DNA of 64,000 bases from assembly GCF_036237275.1 (NCBI RefSeq), contig NZ_CP108352.1:6138001-6202000 (forward strand). Reading direction: 5' to 3'. Each line of letters opens with the position of its first letter. Position 1 is the first letter of the stretch. The notes under the pieces are model-generated. The model worked only from the letters and a program-made list of their open reading frames with translations. It was not told the origin of the DNA and searched no databases. The position numbers and the translations under genes are program-made. Origin of the DNA: Streptomyces sp. NBC_01353 (GTDB lineage Bacteria; Actinomycetota; Actinomycetes; Streptomycetales; Streptomycetaceae). Positions 1-8,659 of this stretch are shown piece by piece.

Positions 1-2882
1 AGGCGCAGGACACGACCAGTGGTCCCGCCGGGCCCGCGGGGCGGGGCGGATCCGGGGCCGCGGTGGCCCCGGCGGCCCATCCGGGCGGTCCGGCCCCGGC
101 GCCGCAGTCCCCGGCCACGGGGCGCGCGGCCGAGCCCCTGACCCCGGGCGGTTCCCAGGACGCCGCAGGCCCTGCGGCGGGGACTCTGCCTCCGGGTGGT
201 TCCCAGGACGCCGCAGGCCGCGCGGCGGGGAGGCTGGACGAGGGCGGCCCCCGCCGCGGCGCGGAGCCCCTCGCGGGTCACGCGTACCGCGCGGTCTCAC
301 CACCCCGCCCCGGCAATCTCCGTGCGCGGCTCACCAGTTTCGTCGGGCGCGGGCAGGACATCGCGCAGCTCCGGGACGACCTGTACGGCAGTCGGCTCGT
401 CACCCTTCTCGGGCCCGGCGGGGCCGGGAAGACGCGGCTCTCTCAGGAGGGGGCCGAGCATGCCGCCGACGGCGGGGCGTGGCCGGACGGGGTCTGGCTC
501 GCCGAACTCGCGCCCGTGACCGACCCCGAGGCCGTCACCGAGGCCGTGCTCGGCGCCGTCGGGGCGCGCGAGACCGTGCTGCGCGGCGCGGGCGCCGAAG
601 AGCTGCGCGGCACCGACACCCCGCTCGGGCGCCTCGTCGAACACTGCGCCTCGCGCCGGCTCCTGCTGATCCTGGACAACTGCGAACACGTGGTGGACGC
701 GGCCGCGGCCCTCGCGGAGTCGCTCCTCGCCCGGTGCCCGGGCGTGACGGTTCTCGCCACGAGCCGCGAACCGCTCGGCGTCCCGGGGGAGTTCCTGCGT
801 CCCGTGGAGCCGCTGCCGCCCGAGAGCGCGCTGCGTCTGCTCGGGGAGCGCGGGGCCGCGGCCCGGCCCGGTTTCGACCCCGACGACGACCCCGAGGCGT
901 GTGACGAGATCTGCCGACGCCTCGACGGCCTCCCGCTCGCGATCGAGCTGGCTGCGGCGCGGCTGCGGCTGCTGACCCCACGTCAGATCGCCGACCGCCT
1001 CGACGACCGCTTCCATCTCCTCACCTCGGGAGCCCGTACCGTCCTGCCCCGGCAGCAGACCCTCCGCGCGGTGGTCGACTGGTCCTGGGATCTGCTCGAC
1101 GCGCCCGAACGGGCCGTCCTGCGCCGGCTGTCCGCGTTCACGGGCGGCTGCGACCTGGAGGCGGCGGAGGCGGTCTGCACGGAACCCGTCCGTCCGACCG
1201 CGGAGGCCCACGAGACCGCCCCGCGCGCGGACACCCTCGACGTGCTCGGGTCGCTCGTCGACAAGTCGCTGGTCGTCGCCACGCCCGCCGACGACGGGAC
1301 GATGCGCTACCGCCTCCTGGAGACCGTCGCCGAGTACGCCGGCGAGCGCCTCGACGAGGCGGGGGAGCGGGCGGAGATCGAGCGGCGCCATCTCGTCCAC
1401 TACCGCGAACTCGCCCGCCTCACCGACCCCGAACTCCGCGGCGGCGGCCAGCTCCGCGCCATGACCTGGTTCCGCACCGAGTACGAGAACCTGCGCACCG
1501 CCCTGCGCCACGCCGTCGCCGAACGCGACGAGCACGAGGCGCTCATGCTCGTCCACTGCCTGCTCTGGTACTGGCAGCTGCGCGATCTGCGCGCCGACGC
1601 CCTGCACTGGGCCGAGGCCGCCGCCGCCCTCGGGCCCGACCCCTTCGCGCCGCCGGCCGCCCCCGTCGTACCGCTCCACAAACCCTGCACCGCCGCGGCG
1701 CCTCCGCTGAGCGAGGAGCAGCTGTGGGAGGCCCGGCGCGGGGTTCGGCTGATCGAGCTGCTCAACATGGACTACCAGACGGGCCGGTGGACCACCCCCG
1801 AGGGTGGGGAGCGGCTGCGCCGCATCGTCGCCGTCTACCGGCCGGGGCTGCCGCAGATGTGCCGGCTTCCCGGCTCCTTCGCCATCTTCGCCGTCCTCCT
1901 CGTCGGGGCGGCGGACGAGATGCGGGACGTCCTCGACGCCACCGTCGAGTCGTGCCGTGCCTTCGGGTACGACTGGGAGCTCGCCAACGCCCTCCAGACG
2001 CGCGCCAACCTGCTGGCCAACCGGGCCGACTGGGCCGGTGACGCGGCGGCCGACGCCGAGGAGAGCCTGGAGATCTTCGTCCGCCTCGACGATGCGTGGG
2101 GCGCTGCCGAGGCACTCTCCTCGCGCGGTGAGGCCCGCGAGCGACGGCTCCGGTTCGAGGGCGCGGCCGAGGACTTCGCCGCCGCCATCGGCTACGCGGA
2201 ACGGATCGGCGCCCAGTCCCAGATGGGCCTGCTGCGCGCCCGCTACGCGGACATGCTCGCCGTGACCGGTCGCGCCGAGGAGGCCGAGGCGATCCTGCGC
2301 CGGGTCCTGGCGGACGAGGAGAACCGCGGGCACGAACCGATGCTCGCGGCGCGGCTGTTCCTGGCGGTGCTGCTCGGCCGCACCGGTCGCACGGCCGAGG
2401 CGCGCGAGCAGTTGAAGGCGCTCCTCGCGGACTTCAGCTCCGAGACCCTGTCGATCTTCGGCGGGTTCACCCTCGGCAGCCTGGGCTGGCTGGACAACCT
2501 CGACGGGCAGTACGCCTCGGCGCTCGACCTCGCCCGGGAGGCTCTGGACCGGTCCCTTGGCACGCTGTCGATGATGGTCGCCCCGCAGATGGCGGCGGTC
2601 CATCTGGTCACCGCCGCCTGGGCGCTCGCCGGCCTCGGCGGTCCCCGAGCGGTGATCGGCGCCCGGCTCCTCGGCGCCCACCCGGGCCTGCTCCCGGAGG
2701 GCCATCTGCTCTCGCCGCCCGAGCGGGAGAACCTGGAGCGGGCCACGGAACTCGCCCGCTCCGTGCTCGGCGACGAGGCCTTCGAGGCCGCGTACGCCGA
2801 AGGCGGCGGCCTCTCCCTCGAGGAGGCCACCGCCCTGCTCGCACGCGGCGCCGACGCGATCAACGGGCGCGCCGAGCCCTGA
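1..2882 (+). CDS. SARP/AfsR-type regulator, NB-ARC ATPase and TPR part (5' end outside window)
   Basis: The reading frame is open from the window edge through a Gly/Pro/Ala linker, so the first visible start (GTG at 63) is probably internal and the gene begins upstream. Numbered from that GTG, a P-loop GPGGAGKT lies at residues 117-124, a Walker B-like LLLILDNCEH near 200, the ATSREPLG sensor near 235 and a GLPLAIELAAARL motif near 290. A helical, TPR-like half follows up to residue 939. This architecture is the C-terminal ATPase/TPR portion of AfsR-like SARPs, whose winged-helix and BTAD domains would sit in the missing 5' part; a LuxR-type LAL or another STAND protein cannot be excluded. 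The gene converges with the ABC exporter, only 12 bp apart. A downstream-facing regulatory link to that exporter is inference. Confidence 0.85.
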   Translation, partial: AQDTTSGPAGPAGRGGSGAAVAPAAHPGGPAPAPQSPATGRAAEPLTPGGSQDAAGPAAGTLPPGGSQDAAGRAAGRLDEGGPRRGAEPLAGHAYRAVSPPRPGNLRARLTSFVGRGQDIAQLRDDLYGSRLVTLLGPGGAGKTRLSQEGAEHAADGGAWPDGVWLAELAPVTDPEAVTEAVLGAVGARETVLRGAGAEELRGTDTPLGRLVEHCASRRLLLILDNCEHVVDAAAALAESLLARCPGVTVLATSREPLGVPGEFLRPVEPLPPESALRLLGERGAAARPGFDPDDDPEACDEICRRLDGLPLAIELAAARLRLLTPRQIADRLDDRFHLLTSGARTVLPRQQTLRAVVDWSWDLLDAPERAVLRRLSAFTGGCDLEAAEAVCTEPVRPTAEAHETAPRADTLDVLGSLVDKSLVVATPADDGTMRYRLLETVAEYAGERLDEAGERAEIERRHLVHYRELARLTDPELRGGGQLRAMTWFRTEYENLRTALRHAVAERDEHEALMLVHCLLWYWQLRDLRADALHWAEAAAALGPDPFAPPAAPVVPLHKPCTAAAPPLSEEQLWEARRGVRLIELLNMDYQTGRWTTPEGGERLRRIVAVYRPGLPQMCRLPGSFAIFAVLLVGAADEMRDVLDATVESCRAFGYDWELANALQTRANLLANRADWAGDAAADAEESLEIFVRLDDAWGAAEALSSRGEARERRLRFEGAAEDFAAAIGYAERIGAQSQMGLLRARYADMLAVTGRAEEAEAILRRVLADEENRGHEPMLAARLFLAVLLGRTGRTAEAREQLKALLADFSSETLSIFGGFTLGSLGWLDNLDGQYASALDLAREALDRSLGTLSMMVAPQMAAVHLVTAAWALAGLGGPRAVIGARLLGAHPGLLPEGHLLSPPERENLERATELARSVLGDEAFEAAYAEGGGLSLEEATALLARGADAINGRAEP
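144..230 (+). repeat. Two-copy 48-bp in-frame repeat in the regulator linker
   Basis: Two near-identical stretches, starting at 144 and 192, encode the repeated peptide PGGSQDAAG followed by PAAG or RAAG. The period is 48 bp (16 codons), so the reading frame is kept. It lies in the flexible linker just before the ATPase domain and probably arose by local duplication. Confidence 0.8.
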
Positions 2883-2894
2883 AATCCGTAGGAC

Positions 2895-3758
2895 TCAGGT
2901 CTTCTTGCGGAACTTGGCGACCGCGAGCGGCGCCGTCACGGCCGTGATCACCACGGCCCAGCCGAGCGTCATCCACACGGAGTCGCCGACGGGGGTGCCG
3001 TTGATCATGGCGCGGGCGGCGTCGGCGAGGTTCGACAGCGGGTTGTAGTCGGTGAAGGTCTCCAGCCAGCCGGGCATCGAGGTCGGCGGGGCGAAGATCG
3101 AGGAGCCGAACTGCAGCGGCATCAGAACGATCATGGCCATTCCCTGGACGGCCTGGGCCGTCTTCATCGCGAGACCGAGCAGGATGAAGATCCACATCAG
3201 CGAGGCGCCGAAGACCATGGACAGACCGATGGCGGCGAAGAGGTCCAGGATCGAGCCCTTGATCTCCAGGCCCAGCAGGAAGCCCATGCCGAGCAGGATC
3301 GCGGTGGCGATCAGCATCCGGCCGATCTCGACGACGATCTTCGCGATGAGGACGGAGGACCGGGCGATCGGCATCGTCCGGAACCGGTCCATGACCCCCT
3401 TCTTGAAGTCGTCGTTGATGCCCGTGCCGACGGCCATCGCGATGTTCATGCCCATCATCGCCATCAGGCCGGGGACCACGTAGTTCACGTACGCGTCGTT
3501 GTTGCCCTTGCCGGAGATCGCGCCGCCGAAGACGTACACGAAGAGCAGGACGAAGATGATCGGCATCAGGACGACGTCGAACATCGACTCCGGGTCCTGC
3601 TTGATCTGCAGCGCGTTCCGCCGCGCCAGGGCGCCGATGTGGCGGAGGTTGGCGCGCAGGCCGATCCGGCCCTCGCCGCCGGGGTGCGCGCGCACCGGCG
3701 ACGGCCCGGGCGCGTCGACGGGAGCCTTGGTGAGCTCTGTGGTCGTCGTGGTGCTCAC
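2895..3758 (-). CDS. ABC-2 type exporter permease, DrrB-like
   Basis: The 287-residue protein has a short polar N-terminus and about six hydrophobic segments, the layout of DrrB/ABC-2 permeases that pair with a separate ATPase to export drugs or lipids across the cytoplasmic membrane. The motif FKKGVMDRFRTMPIARSS after the second membrane segment is the typical coupling loop of this family. The start is GTG at 3758, which overlaps the stop of the upstream ATPase gene by 4 bp (GTGA), so the two are translationally coupled. The substrate cannot be read from the sequence. It is convergent with the AfsR-like gene. Confidence 0.9.
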   Translation of the reverse strand: MSTTTTTELTKAPVDAPGPSPVRAHPGGEGRIGLRANLRHIGALARRNALQIKQDPESMFDVVLMPIIFVLLFVYVFGGAISGKGNNDAYVNYVVPGLMAMMGMNIAMAVGTGINDDFKKGVMDRFRTMPIARSSVLIAKIVVEIGRMLIATAILLGMGFLLGLEIKGSILDLFAAIGLSMVFGASLMWIFILLGLAMKTAQAVQGMAMIVLMPLQFGSSIFAPPTSMPGWLETFTDYNPLSNLADAARAMINGTPVGDSVWMTLGWAVVITAVTAPLAVAKFRKKT

Positions 3759-4747
3759 GCGGCGACCTCCTCGAGGGTCGTGTCGGAAACGGTGGTCTTC
3801 TCGCCCGTGATGGCGAGGAAGACCTCGTCCAGGCTGGGCAGGTGCGTGCCGATGTGGGCGATGCCGTAGCCGCGCGCTCCCAGCAGGCCGACGACGGCGG
3901 TCAGCTGCTCGTCGCTCAGGATCGGGACGTACAGCACGCCCTCGTCGGGGACGACGGTCGAGCCGGCGATGCCGTCCAGGCCCGACTCGCGCAGCGCGCC
4001 GGACATCGCGGGCAGGTCGGCCGGGTCCACCGGGCGGATCGTGAGCGTGCGGCCGCCGACGCGGGCCTTGAGCTCGTCGACCTTGCCGTTGGCGATGACC
4101 TTGCCCCGGTCGATGACGGTCAACTCGCTCGCGAGCTGCTCCGCCTCCTCCATGTACTGCGTGGTCAGCAGCACGGTCACGCCCTCGGCGACCATGCGCT
4201 TGACCTCGTCCCAGACCTCGTTGCGGGTGCGCGGGTCGAGGCCGGTGGTGGGCTCGTCCAGGTAGAGGACGGCGGGCTGCCCGATCATCGAGGCGGCGAG
4301 GTCGAGCCGCCGGCGCATGCCGCCGGAGTACTGCATCGCGGGCCGCTTGGCGGCCTCGGTGAGTGAGAACCGCTCCAGGAGGTCGTCGGCGCGGAGCCGG
4401 GCGTCCTTGCGGGAGAGGTCGAGCAGCCGCCCGATCATGTAGAGGTTCTCCCAGCCGGAGAGCTTCTCGTCGACCGAGGCGTACTGGCCGGTGAGGCCGA
4501 TCGTGCGGCGGAGCTGGCGGGGCTGCTTCACCACGTCGTAGCCGGCGACGGTGGCGGTCCCGGAGTCCGGGACGATGAGGGTGGACAGGCAGCGGACGAG
4601 GGTGGTCTTGCCCGCCCCGTTCGGGCCGAGCACGCCGAGAACCGTGCCCTCCCGGACGTCGAGGTCGACCCCGTCGAGGGCCTTCGTCTCGCCGTAGTGC
4701 TTCACGAGGCCTCGTACCTCGACGGCGTTGTGTGCGGATCGCGTCAT
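3755..4747 (-). CDS. ABC exporter ATP-binding protein, DrrA-like
   Basis: This is the ATPase partner of the adjacent permease. Visible motifs are Walker A GPNGAGKTT, signature YSGGMRRRLD, Walker B VLYLDEPTTGLD and the switch-region TTQYMEEAEQL. The extra C-terminal domain of about 90 residues is typical of daunorubicin-type (DrrA) ATPases. The start at ATG 4747 gives MTRSAHNAVEVRGLVKHYG, about 330 residues and normal for the family; the longer frame reaching 4879 is Cys/Arg-rich and lies in the repeat-bearing promoter region. A three-codon reading frame (ATG AGG GCA TGA, start 4755) overlaps this start. Substrate unknown. Confidence 0.92.
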   Translation of the reverse strand: MTRSAHNAVEVRGLVKHYGETKALDGVDLDVREGTVLGVLGPNGAGKTTLVRCLSTLIVPDSGTATVAGYDVVKQPRQLRRTIGLTGQYASVDEKLSGWENLYMIGRLLDLSRKDARLRADDLLERFSLTEAAKRPAMQYSGGMRRRLDLAASMIGQPAVLYLDEPTTGLDPRTRNEVWDEVKRMVAEGVTVLLTTQYMEEAEQLASELTVIDRGKVIANGKVDELKARVGGRTLTIRPVDPADLPAMSGALRESGLDGIAGSTVVPDEGVLYVPILSDEQLTAVVGLLGARGYGIAHIGTHLPSLDEVFLAITGEKTTVSDTTLEEVAA

Positions 4748-4769
4748 GCCCTCATGAGAACAGCAGCCA

Positions 4770-4824
4770 CCGACAACGCACCGACAGAAGGCCGACAGGG
4801 GACCGACAGCCCGCCGACGACAAG
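4770..4824 (-). repeat. Five phased 11-bp direct repeats upstream of the ABC exporter
   Basis: On the + strand CCGACA/CCGACG begins at exactly 4770, 4781, 4792, 4803 and 4814. That is five heptamer-like units CCGACAR or variants with 4-bp spacers (CTGTCGG on the exporter's coding strand). Degenerate further copies lie at 4833 (CTGACAG), 4849 (CCGACAG) and 4862. The array ends 22 bp before the ATPase start. An 11-bp period puts the units on one face of the helix, the geometry of SARP operators. Function is inference. Confidence 0.6.
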
Positions 4825-4946
4825 ACGGCTCACTGACAGAACGGGCGGCCGACAGAAGGGCCGACCGACCGAACGGCACGACGCGGGTCGCGCGCGTACT
4901 TCACGCGCGGCCCGCGCCCAGGGGTGCCGATGGACCGGATCAGGAC

Positions 4947-5810
4947 CTAGTGGAAGGTGTGCTCCTCGGCGGGGAACGCCCCGCCGGTGACGTCCTCCGC
5001 GAAGGCGCGCGCGGCGTCGCCGAGCGTCTCGCGGAGGTTGGCGTACTGCTTGGTGAACCGCGGGACCTTGCCGCCGGTCAGACCGGCCATGTCGGTCCAC
5101 ACGAGGACCTGGGCGTCGGTGTCAGGGCCGGCGCCGATGCCGATGGTCGGGATGTGCAGCGAGCGGGTGACCTCGGCGGCCAGCTCGGCCGGTACGAGCT
5201 CCAGGACGACGGCGAAGGCGCCCGCGTCCTGGGCCGCCTTGGCGTCGCTGAGCAGCCGGTGCGCGGCCTCGTCGCCCCGGCCCTGCACCCGGTACCCCAT
5301 GGTGTTGACGGACTGCGGGGTCAGGCCCAGGTGGGACATGACCGGGATCCCGGCCTGGACGAGCAGCTCGGTCTGCGGCAGCGAGCGCTCGCCGCCTTCC
5401 AGCTTGACGGCGCCGACGCCCGCGTCCTTGACGAGCCGGGTGGCGTTGCGCAGGGCCTGGACGGGCCCTTCCTGGTACGAACCGAAGGGGAGGTCGCCGA
5501 CGACGAGGGCGCGCTTGGTGCCCCGGACGACGGCGGCCGACAGGAGGGTCATCTCGTCCATCGTGACGGGCACGGTGGTGTCGTAACCGAGGTGACAGTT
5601 GCCCATGGAGTCGCCGACGAGCACGACCGGGATTCCGGCCTCGTCGAACACGGACGCGGTCATCGCGTCGTAGGCGGTGAGCATGGGCCACTTCTCGCCG
5701 CGAGCCTTGGCCGCGGTGATGTCGTGGACGGAGATACGGCGCGTGCCCTTGCCTCCGTACAGCGCCTTGCTGCTGTCGGGGGACTGCTTCGGGGCAGGCT
5801 GAAGCGTCAT
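4947..5810 (-). CDS. panB: 3-methyl-2-oxobutanoate hydroxymethyltransferase
   Basis: PanB transfers a hydroxymethyl group from methylenetetrahydrofolate to alpha-ketoisovalerate, the first committed step of pantothenate and CoA synthesis in the cytoplasm. The 287-residue product has the family's metal and substrate motifs: LTAYDAMTA, VVLVGDSMG, GDLPFGSYQ, AVKLEGG and MSHLGLTPQ. Start ATG 5810 is chosen because AAGGAG lies 9 bases upstream; two in-frame upstream starts (5831, 5978) lack this or lengthen the protein with non-conserved sequence. It stands alone between the exporter promoter and a divergent membrane protein gene. Confidence 0.97.
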   Translation of the reverse strand: MTLQPAPKQSPDSSKALYGGKGTRRISVHDITAAKARGEKWPMLTAYDAMTASVFDEAGIPVVLVGDSMGNCHLGYDTTVPVTMDEMTLLSAAVVRGTKRALVVGDLPFGSYQEGPVQALRNATRLVKDAGVGAVKLEGGERSLPQTELLVQAGIPVMSHLGLTPQSVNTMGYRVQGRGDEAAHRLLSDAKAAQDAGAFAVVLELVPAELAAEVTRSLHIPTIGIGAGPDTDAQVLVWTDMAGLTGGKVPRFTKQYANLRETLGDAARAFAEDVTGGAFPAEEHTFH

Positions 5811-6135
5811 GGTGAACGGCTCCTTCGTCATCTCGAGGCGCCCTGACGGCGTCCCCGGATCACGTCCATGGTGGCACCTCGCGCCACGGCGCGGAAAGGG
5901 GGCCGGAGTGGTGCTGTTCACACCACCGCAACGGAAGAAAGTCGCCGAGTGCGGGCACGCCGGGATGCGTTGGGACACGTCGTTGCGAATGTGCGCGTTC
6001 TGTCACAGCCACCCGTCCCCGCGCCACCTGCAGGAACCCGCCGCGCCGCTGTGTCGTCCCCCGTGGCAGTACGGCAGGCCCGGCATCACCTAGTGTCGAC
6101 GTCGGGTCACAGAGCAAGGCAGTGAGGACTGAGTG
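5811..6135. other. Divergent intergenic region panB / EEP-fold gene
   Basis: No convincing gene is seen here. The region holds the panB ribosome-binding site, an inverted repeat GTGGTG-N7-CACCAC at 5908-5926 that could be an operator or small hairpin, and a TAGTGT sequence near 6092 that would fit a Streptomyces -10 element for the rightward gene. Short open frames in it have no recognisable features. Confidence 0.5.
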
Positions 6136-7158
6136 ATGGCGCGGGTGGACATGGCGGAGACCGAGAACGGCGGCCCGGGGGACGAGCGCTCCCGGCCCCG
6201 GTTCCGGGCGGCGCTCGACCGCTGGCGCGGTGACCGGGGCATCTGGCGCCGCGGGATCCTCCTCGCCGTCTGTGCGGTGCTGCTCACCCTGCTGATGGTC
6301 TTCCACGCCGAGATCCCCAACCGGATCGGCAACCTGGGCAGCCTCACCGAGACCTTCCTGCCCTGGCTGGGCGTGCTCGTGCCGGTCCTGCTCGTCCTGG
6401 CGCTGCTGCGGCGCTCGGCCACCGCGTTGATCGCCCTGCTCCTGCCGACCGTGGTCTGGGTCAACCTCTTCGGGGGGCTCATCACCGACAAGTCCGGTGC
6501 GGGCGGCGATCTCACCGTCGCGACCCACAACGTGAACGCCGACAACCCCGACCCGGAGGGGACCGCCCGGCAGATCGCCGCGTCCGGCGCGGACGTGGTG
6601 GCCCTGGAGGAGCTCAAGGGCGAGATGGTCCCGGTGTACGAGAGCGCCCTGGCGAGCACGTACAAGTACCACTCCGTGCAGGGCACGGTCGGGCTGTGGA
6701 GCAGGTACCCGCTGAGCGATCCGCAGCCGGTGGACATCGGCATGGGCTGGACCCGCGCCATGCGCGCCACCGTCGCCACGCCGAAGGGCGATGCGCGGGT
6801 GTACGTGGCGCACCTCCCGTCCGTACGGGTCAAGATGAACGCGGGCTTCACCGCCAACCAGCGCGACAACAGCGCGAACCTGCTGGGCGAGGCCATCGCC
6901 TCCGACCGGCTCGAGCGGATCATCCTGCTCGGCGACCTCAACGGCACCATGAACGACCGCGCGCTCAACGCCGTCACCGCGCAGATGCGCTCCACCCAGG
7001 GCGCGTCGGGCGACGGCTTCGGCTTCAGCTGGCCGGCCTCGTTCCCGATGGCGCGGATCGACCAGATCCTCGTGAAGGGCGTGGAGCCGGTCTCCTCGTG
7101 GACGCTGCCGGAGACCATGAGCGACCACCTGCCGATCGCGGCGCGCCTACGGCTCTGA
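6136..7158 (+). CDS. Membrane-anchored endonuclease/exonuclease/phosphatase-fold protein
   Basis: The N-terminus is a charged cytoplasmic stretch of about 40 residues followed by three hydrophobic segments. The rest, from about residue 120, is an EEP (DNase I-like) domain. Recognisable motifs are VATHNVNADN, VVALEEL, ILLGDLNGTMND and the terminal MSDHLPIAARL, which supply the metal-binding Asn, Glu, Asp and His residues. The hydrolytic domain is probably outside the membrane. The substrate (phosphodiester, lipid or nucleic acid) is unknown. ATG 6136 is preceded directly by an in-frame GTG at 6133, so the start is uncertain by one codon. GAGGA lies about 9 bases upstream. Confidence 0.9.
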   Translation: MARVDMAETENGGPGDERSRPRFRAALDRWRGDRGIWRRGILLAVCAVLLTLLMVFHAEIPNRIGNLGSLTETFLPWLGVLVPVLLVLALLRRSATALIALLLPTVVWVNLFGGLITDKSGAGGDLTVATHNVNADNPDPEGTARQIAASGADVVALEELKGEMVPVYESALASTYKYHSVQGTVGLWSRYPLSDPQPVDIGMGWTRAMRATVATPKGDARVYVAHLPSVRVKMNAGFTANQRDNSANLLGEAIASDRLERIILLGDLNGTMNDRALNAVTAQMRSTQGASGDGFGFSWPASFPMARIDQILVKGVEPVSSWTLPETMSDHLPIAARLRL

Positions 7159-7190
7159 CGCCCGCCCCCCACGCCAGGCCCCACGCTCCG

Positions 7191-7259
7191 CCCCGGCACC
7201 TCGCCGCCCGGCTCCCACACCAGGCCCCGGCGCCTCGCCGCCCCGGCTCCCACGCCCCG
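7191..7259. repeat. Two-copy 34/35-bp GC-rich tandem repeat
   Basis: A 34-bp unit at 7191-7224 and a 35-bp unit at 7225-7259 share the core CGCCTCGCCGCC or CACCTCGCCGCC followed by CGGCTCCCAC. Partial copies continue to about 7290. It lies directly downstream of the EEP-fold gene and before the MFS promoter, and no coding function is seen. Confidence 0.6.
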
Positions 7260-7382
7260 CCCCGGCGCCGGGCGCCGCCCCGGCACCACGCCCCACAGCG
7301 CCGCCCGGCCTTGAACCGAGCGCAGGTCGAAACCCCCTCTTCACCTGGGGGAGGCCGGCGGGAACATTTCACCTGAGAGTAT

Positions 7383-7401
7383 TTGTTCAGTCGAAGAACT
7401 A
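7383..7401. promoter_or_regulatory. Inverted repeat upstream of MFS gene, candidate repressor site
   Basis: TTGTTC-N7-GAACTA forms an imperfect palindrome in an AT-rich island 23 bp before the MFS start. Local AT-richness in this GC-rich genome suggests a promoter/operator. The cognate regulator is not adjacent. GGAAAGG at 7409-7415 is the likely ribosome-binding site. Confidence 0.4.
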
Positions 7402-7423
7402 TTCGTCTGGAAAGGCTCTCCCC

Positions 7424-8659
7424 ATGCCCCTGGCGCTGCTCGCGCTCGCCGTCTCCGCCTTCGGCATCGGCACCACCGAGTTCGTGATGATGGGCCTGCT
7501 GCCCAATGTCGCCGACGACCTCGGCACCTCCGTCCCCACCGCGGGACACCTCGTCTCCGCCTACGCGATCGGCGTCGTCATAGGCGCCCCGCTGCTCACC
7601 GCGCTCGGCTCGCGCGTCCCGCGCAAGAAGATGCTGCTCCTGCTGATGGCGCTGTTCGTCGTCGGCAACCTGGCGTCCGCGCTCGCCCCCGGCTTCGGCT
7701 GGCTGATCGGCGGCCGCGTCCTCGCCGGGCTCCCGCACGGCGCGTTCTTCGGCGTCGGCGCCGTCGTCGCCGCGCGGCTCGTGCGCGAGGACCGGCAGGC
7801 GCGCGCGGTGGCCACGATGTTCCTCGGGCTCACCGTCGCCAACATCCTCGGCGTACCGGCCGCGACCCTGCTCGGCCAGCACCTCGGCTGGCGGGCCACC
7901 TTCCTCGTCGTCACCGTCATCGGCCTGCTGGCCATGGTGGCGCTCGCCCGGCTCGTGCCGTACGTGCCCGTCGACGAGCGGCAGAGCCTGGGGCGCGAGG
8001 TGCGCGCGCTCGGCCGCCCGCAGGTTCTGCTCGGTCTGCTCACCGCGGTCTTCGGCTTCGCGGGCGTCTTCGCCGTCTACTCCTACCTCGCGTCGATGAC
8101 CACCGAGGTGATGGGCTTCGGGGAGTCCTCCGTCACCCTCGTCCTCGCCCTCTTCGGCATCGGCATGACGGCCGGCGCGCTCGCCGCGGGCCCGCTGACC
8201 GACCGGGCGCTGCGGCCGACGCTGTACGGCTCCCTCGGCGCCCTCGCGCTCGTCCTGGTCGCCTTCCGTTTCACGATCCATGTGCCGTGGCTGGCGCTCG
8301 TGACCGTCGTCGTCCTCGGCGCCGTCGGCTTCATGACCACCACCCCGCTCCAGATGCTGGTCATGAACAAGGCCAAGGACGCGCCGACCCTGGCCTCCGC
8401 CTCCAACCACTCCGCCTTCAACCTCGCCAACGCGGGCGGCGCCTGGGCGGGCGGCGCGGCCGTCGCCGCCGGCTGGGGCTGGACCTCCCCGACGCTTGTC
8501 GGCGCGGGCCTCGCCGTCGTCGGCCTGGCGATCGCGGCGGTGGCGGGCCTGCGGGACCGTCCACGGACGGACGAGGGCGCCTCCCGCGTGGTCGCGGGAA
8601 GCGCCCCGGCCGTCGAGCGGGCCGTCAGCGGCTCGTCGTCTCCCGCCAGCGGTTCGTGA
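7424..8659 (+). CDS. MFS transporter, DHA1 family (AraJ/Cml-type exporter)
   Basis: A 411-residue major facilitator protein with about 12 membrane segments. The first segment carries ALLALAVSAFGIGTTEFVMMG, typical of the AraJ/YdhP/chloramphenicol-exporter branch of DHA1. The loop between segments 2 and 3 has the family A-motif region GSRVPRKKMLL. It is expected to export a small molecule by proton antiport; the substrate is unknown. GGAAAGG upstream of ATG 7424 is the likely ribosome-binding site. The 3' end overlaps the convergent nadE gene by 35 bp. Confidence 0.93.
   Translation: MPLALLALAVSAFGIGTTEFVMMGLLPNVADDLGTSVPTAGHLVSAYAIGVVIGAPLLTALGSRVPRKKMLLLLMALFVVGNLASALAPGFGWLIGGRVLAGLPHGAFFGVGAVVAARLVREDRQARAVATMFLGLTVANILGVPAATLLGQHLGWRATFLVVTVIGLLAMVALARLVPYVPVDERQSLGREVRALGRPQVLLGLLTAVFGFAGVFAVYSYLASMTTEVMGFGESSVTLVLALFGIGMTAGALAAGPLTDRALRPTLYGSLGALALVLVAFRFTIHVPWLALVTVVVLGAVGFMTTTPLQMLVMNKAKDAPTLASASNHSAFNLANAGGAWAGGAAVAAGWGWTSPTLVGAGLAVVGLAIAAVAGLRDRPRTDEGASRVVAGSAPAVERAVSGSSSPASGS

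Noticed and set aside
4744-5100. An Arg-rich open frame through the exporter promoter repeats
   Set aside because: It overlaps the end of panB in another frame and its product is compositionally biased. The repeats are better read as non-coding.
5809-6093. A 94-codon open frame upstream of the EEP-fold gene
   Set aside because: It starts inside the panB start region, has no ribosome-binding site and looks non-coding. The two CxxC-like pairs are probably chance.
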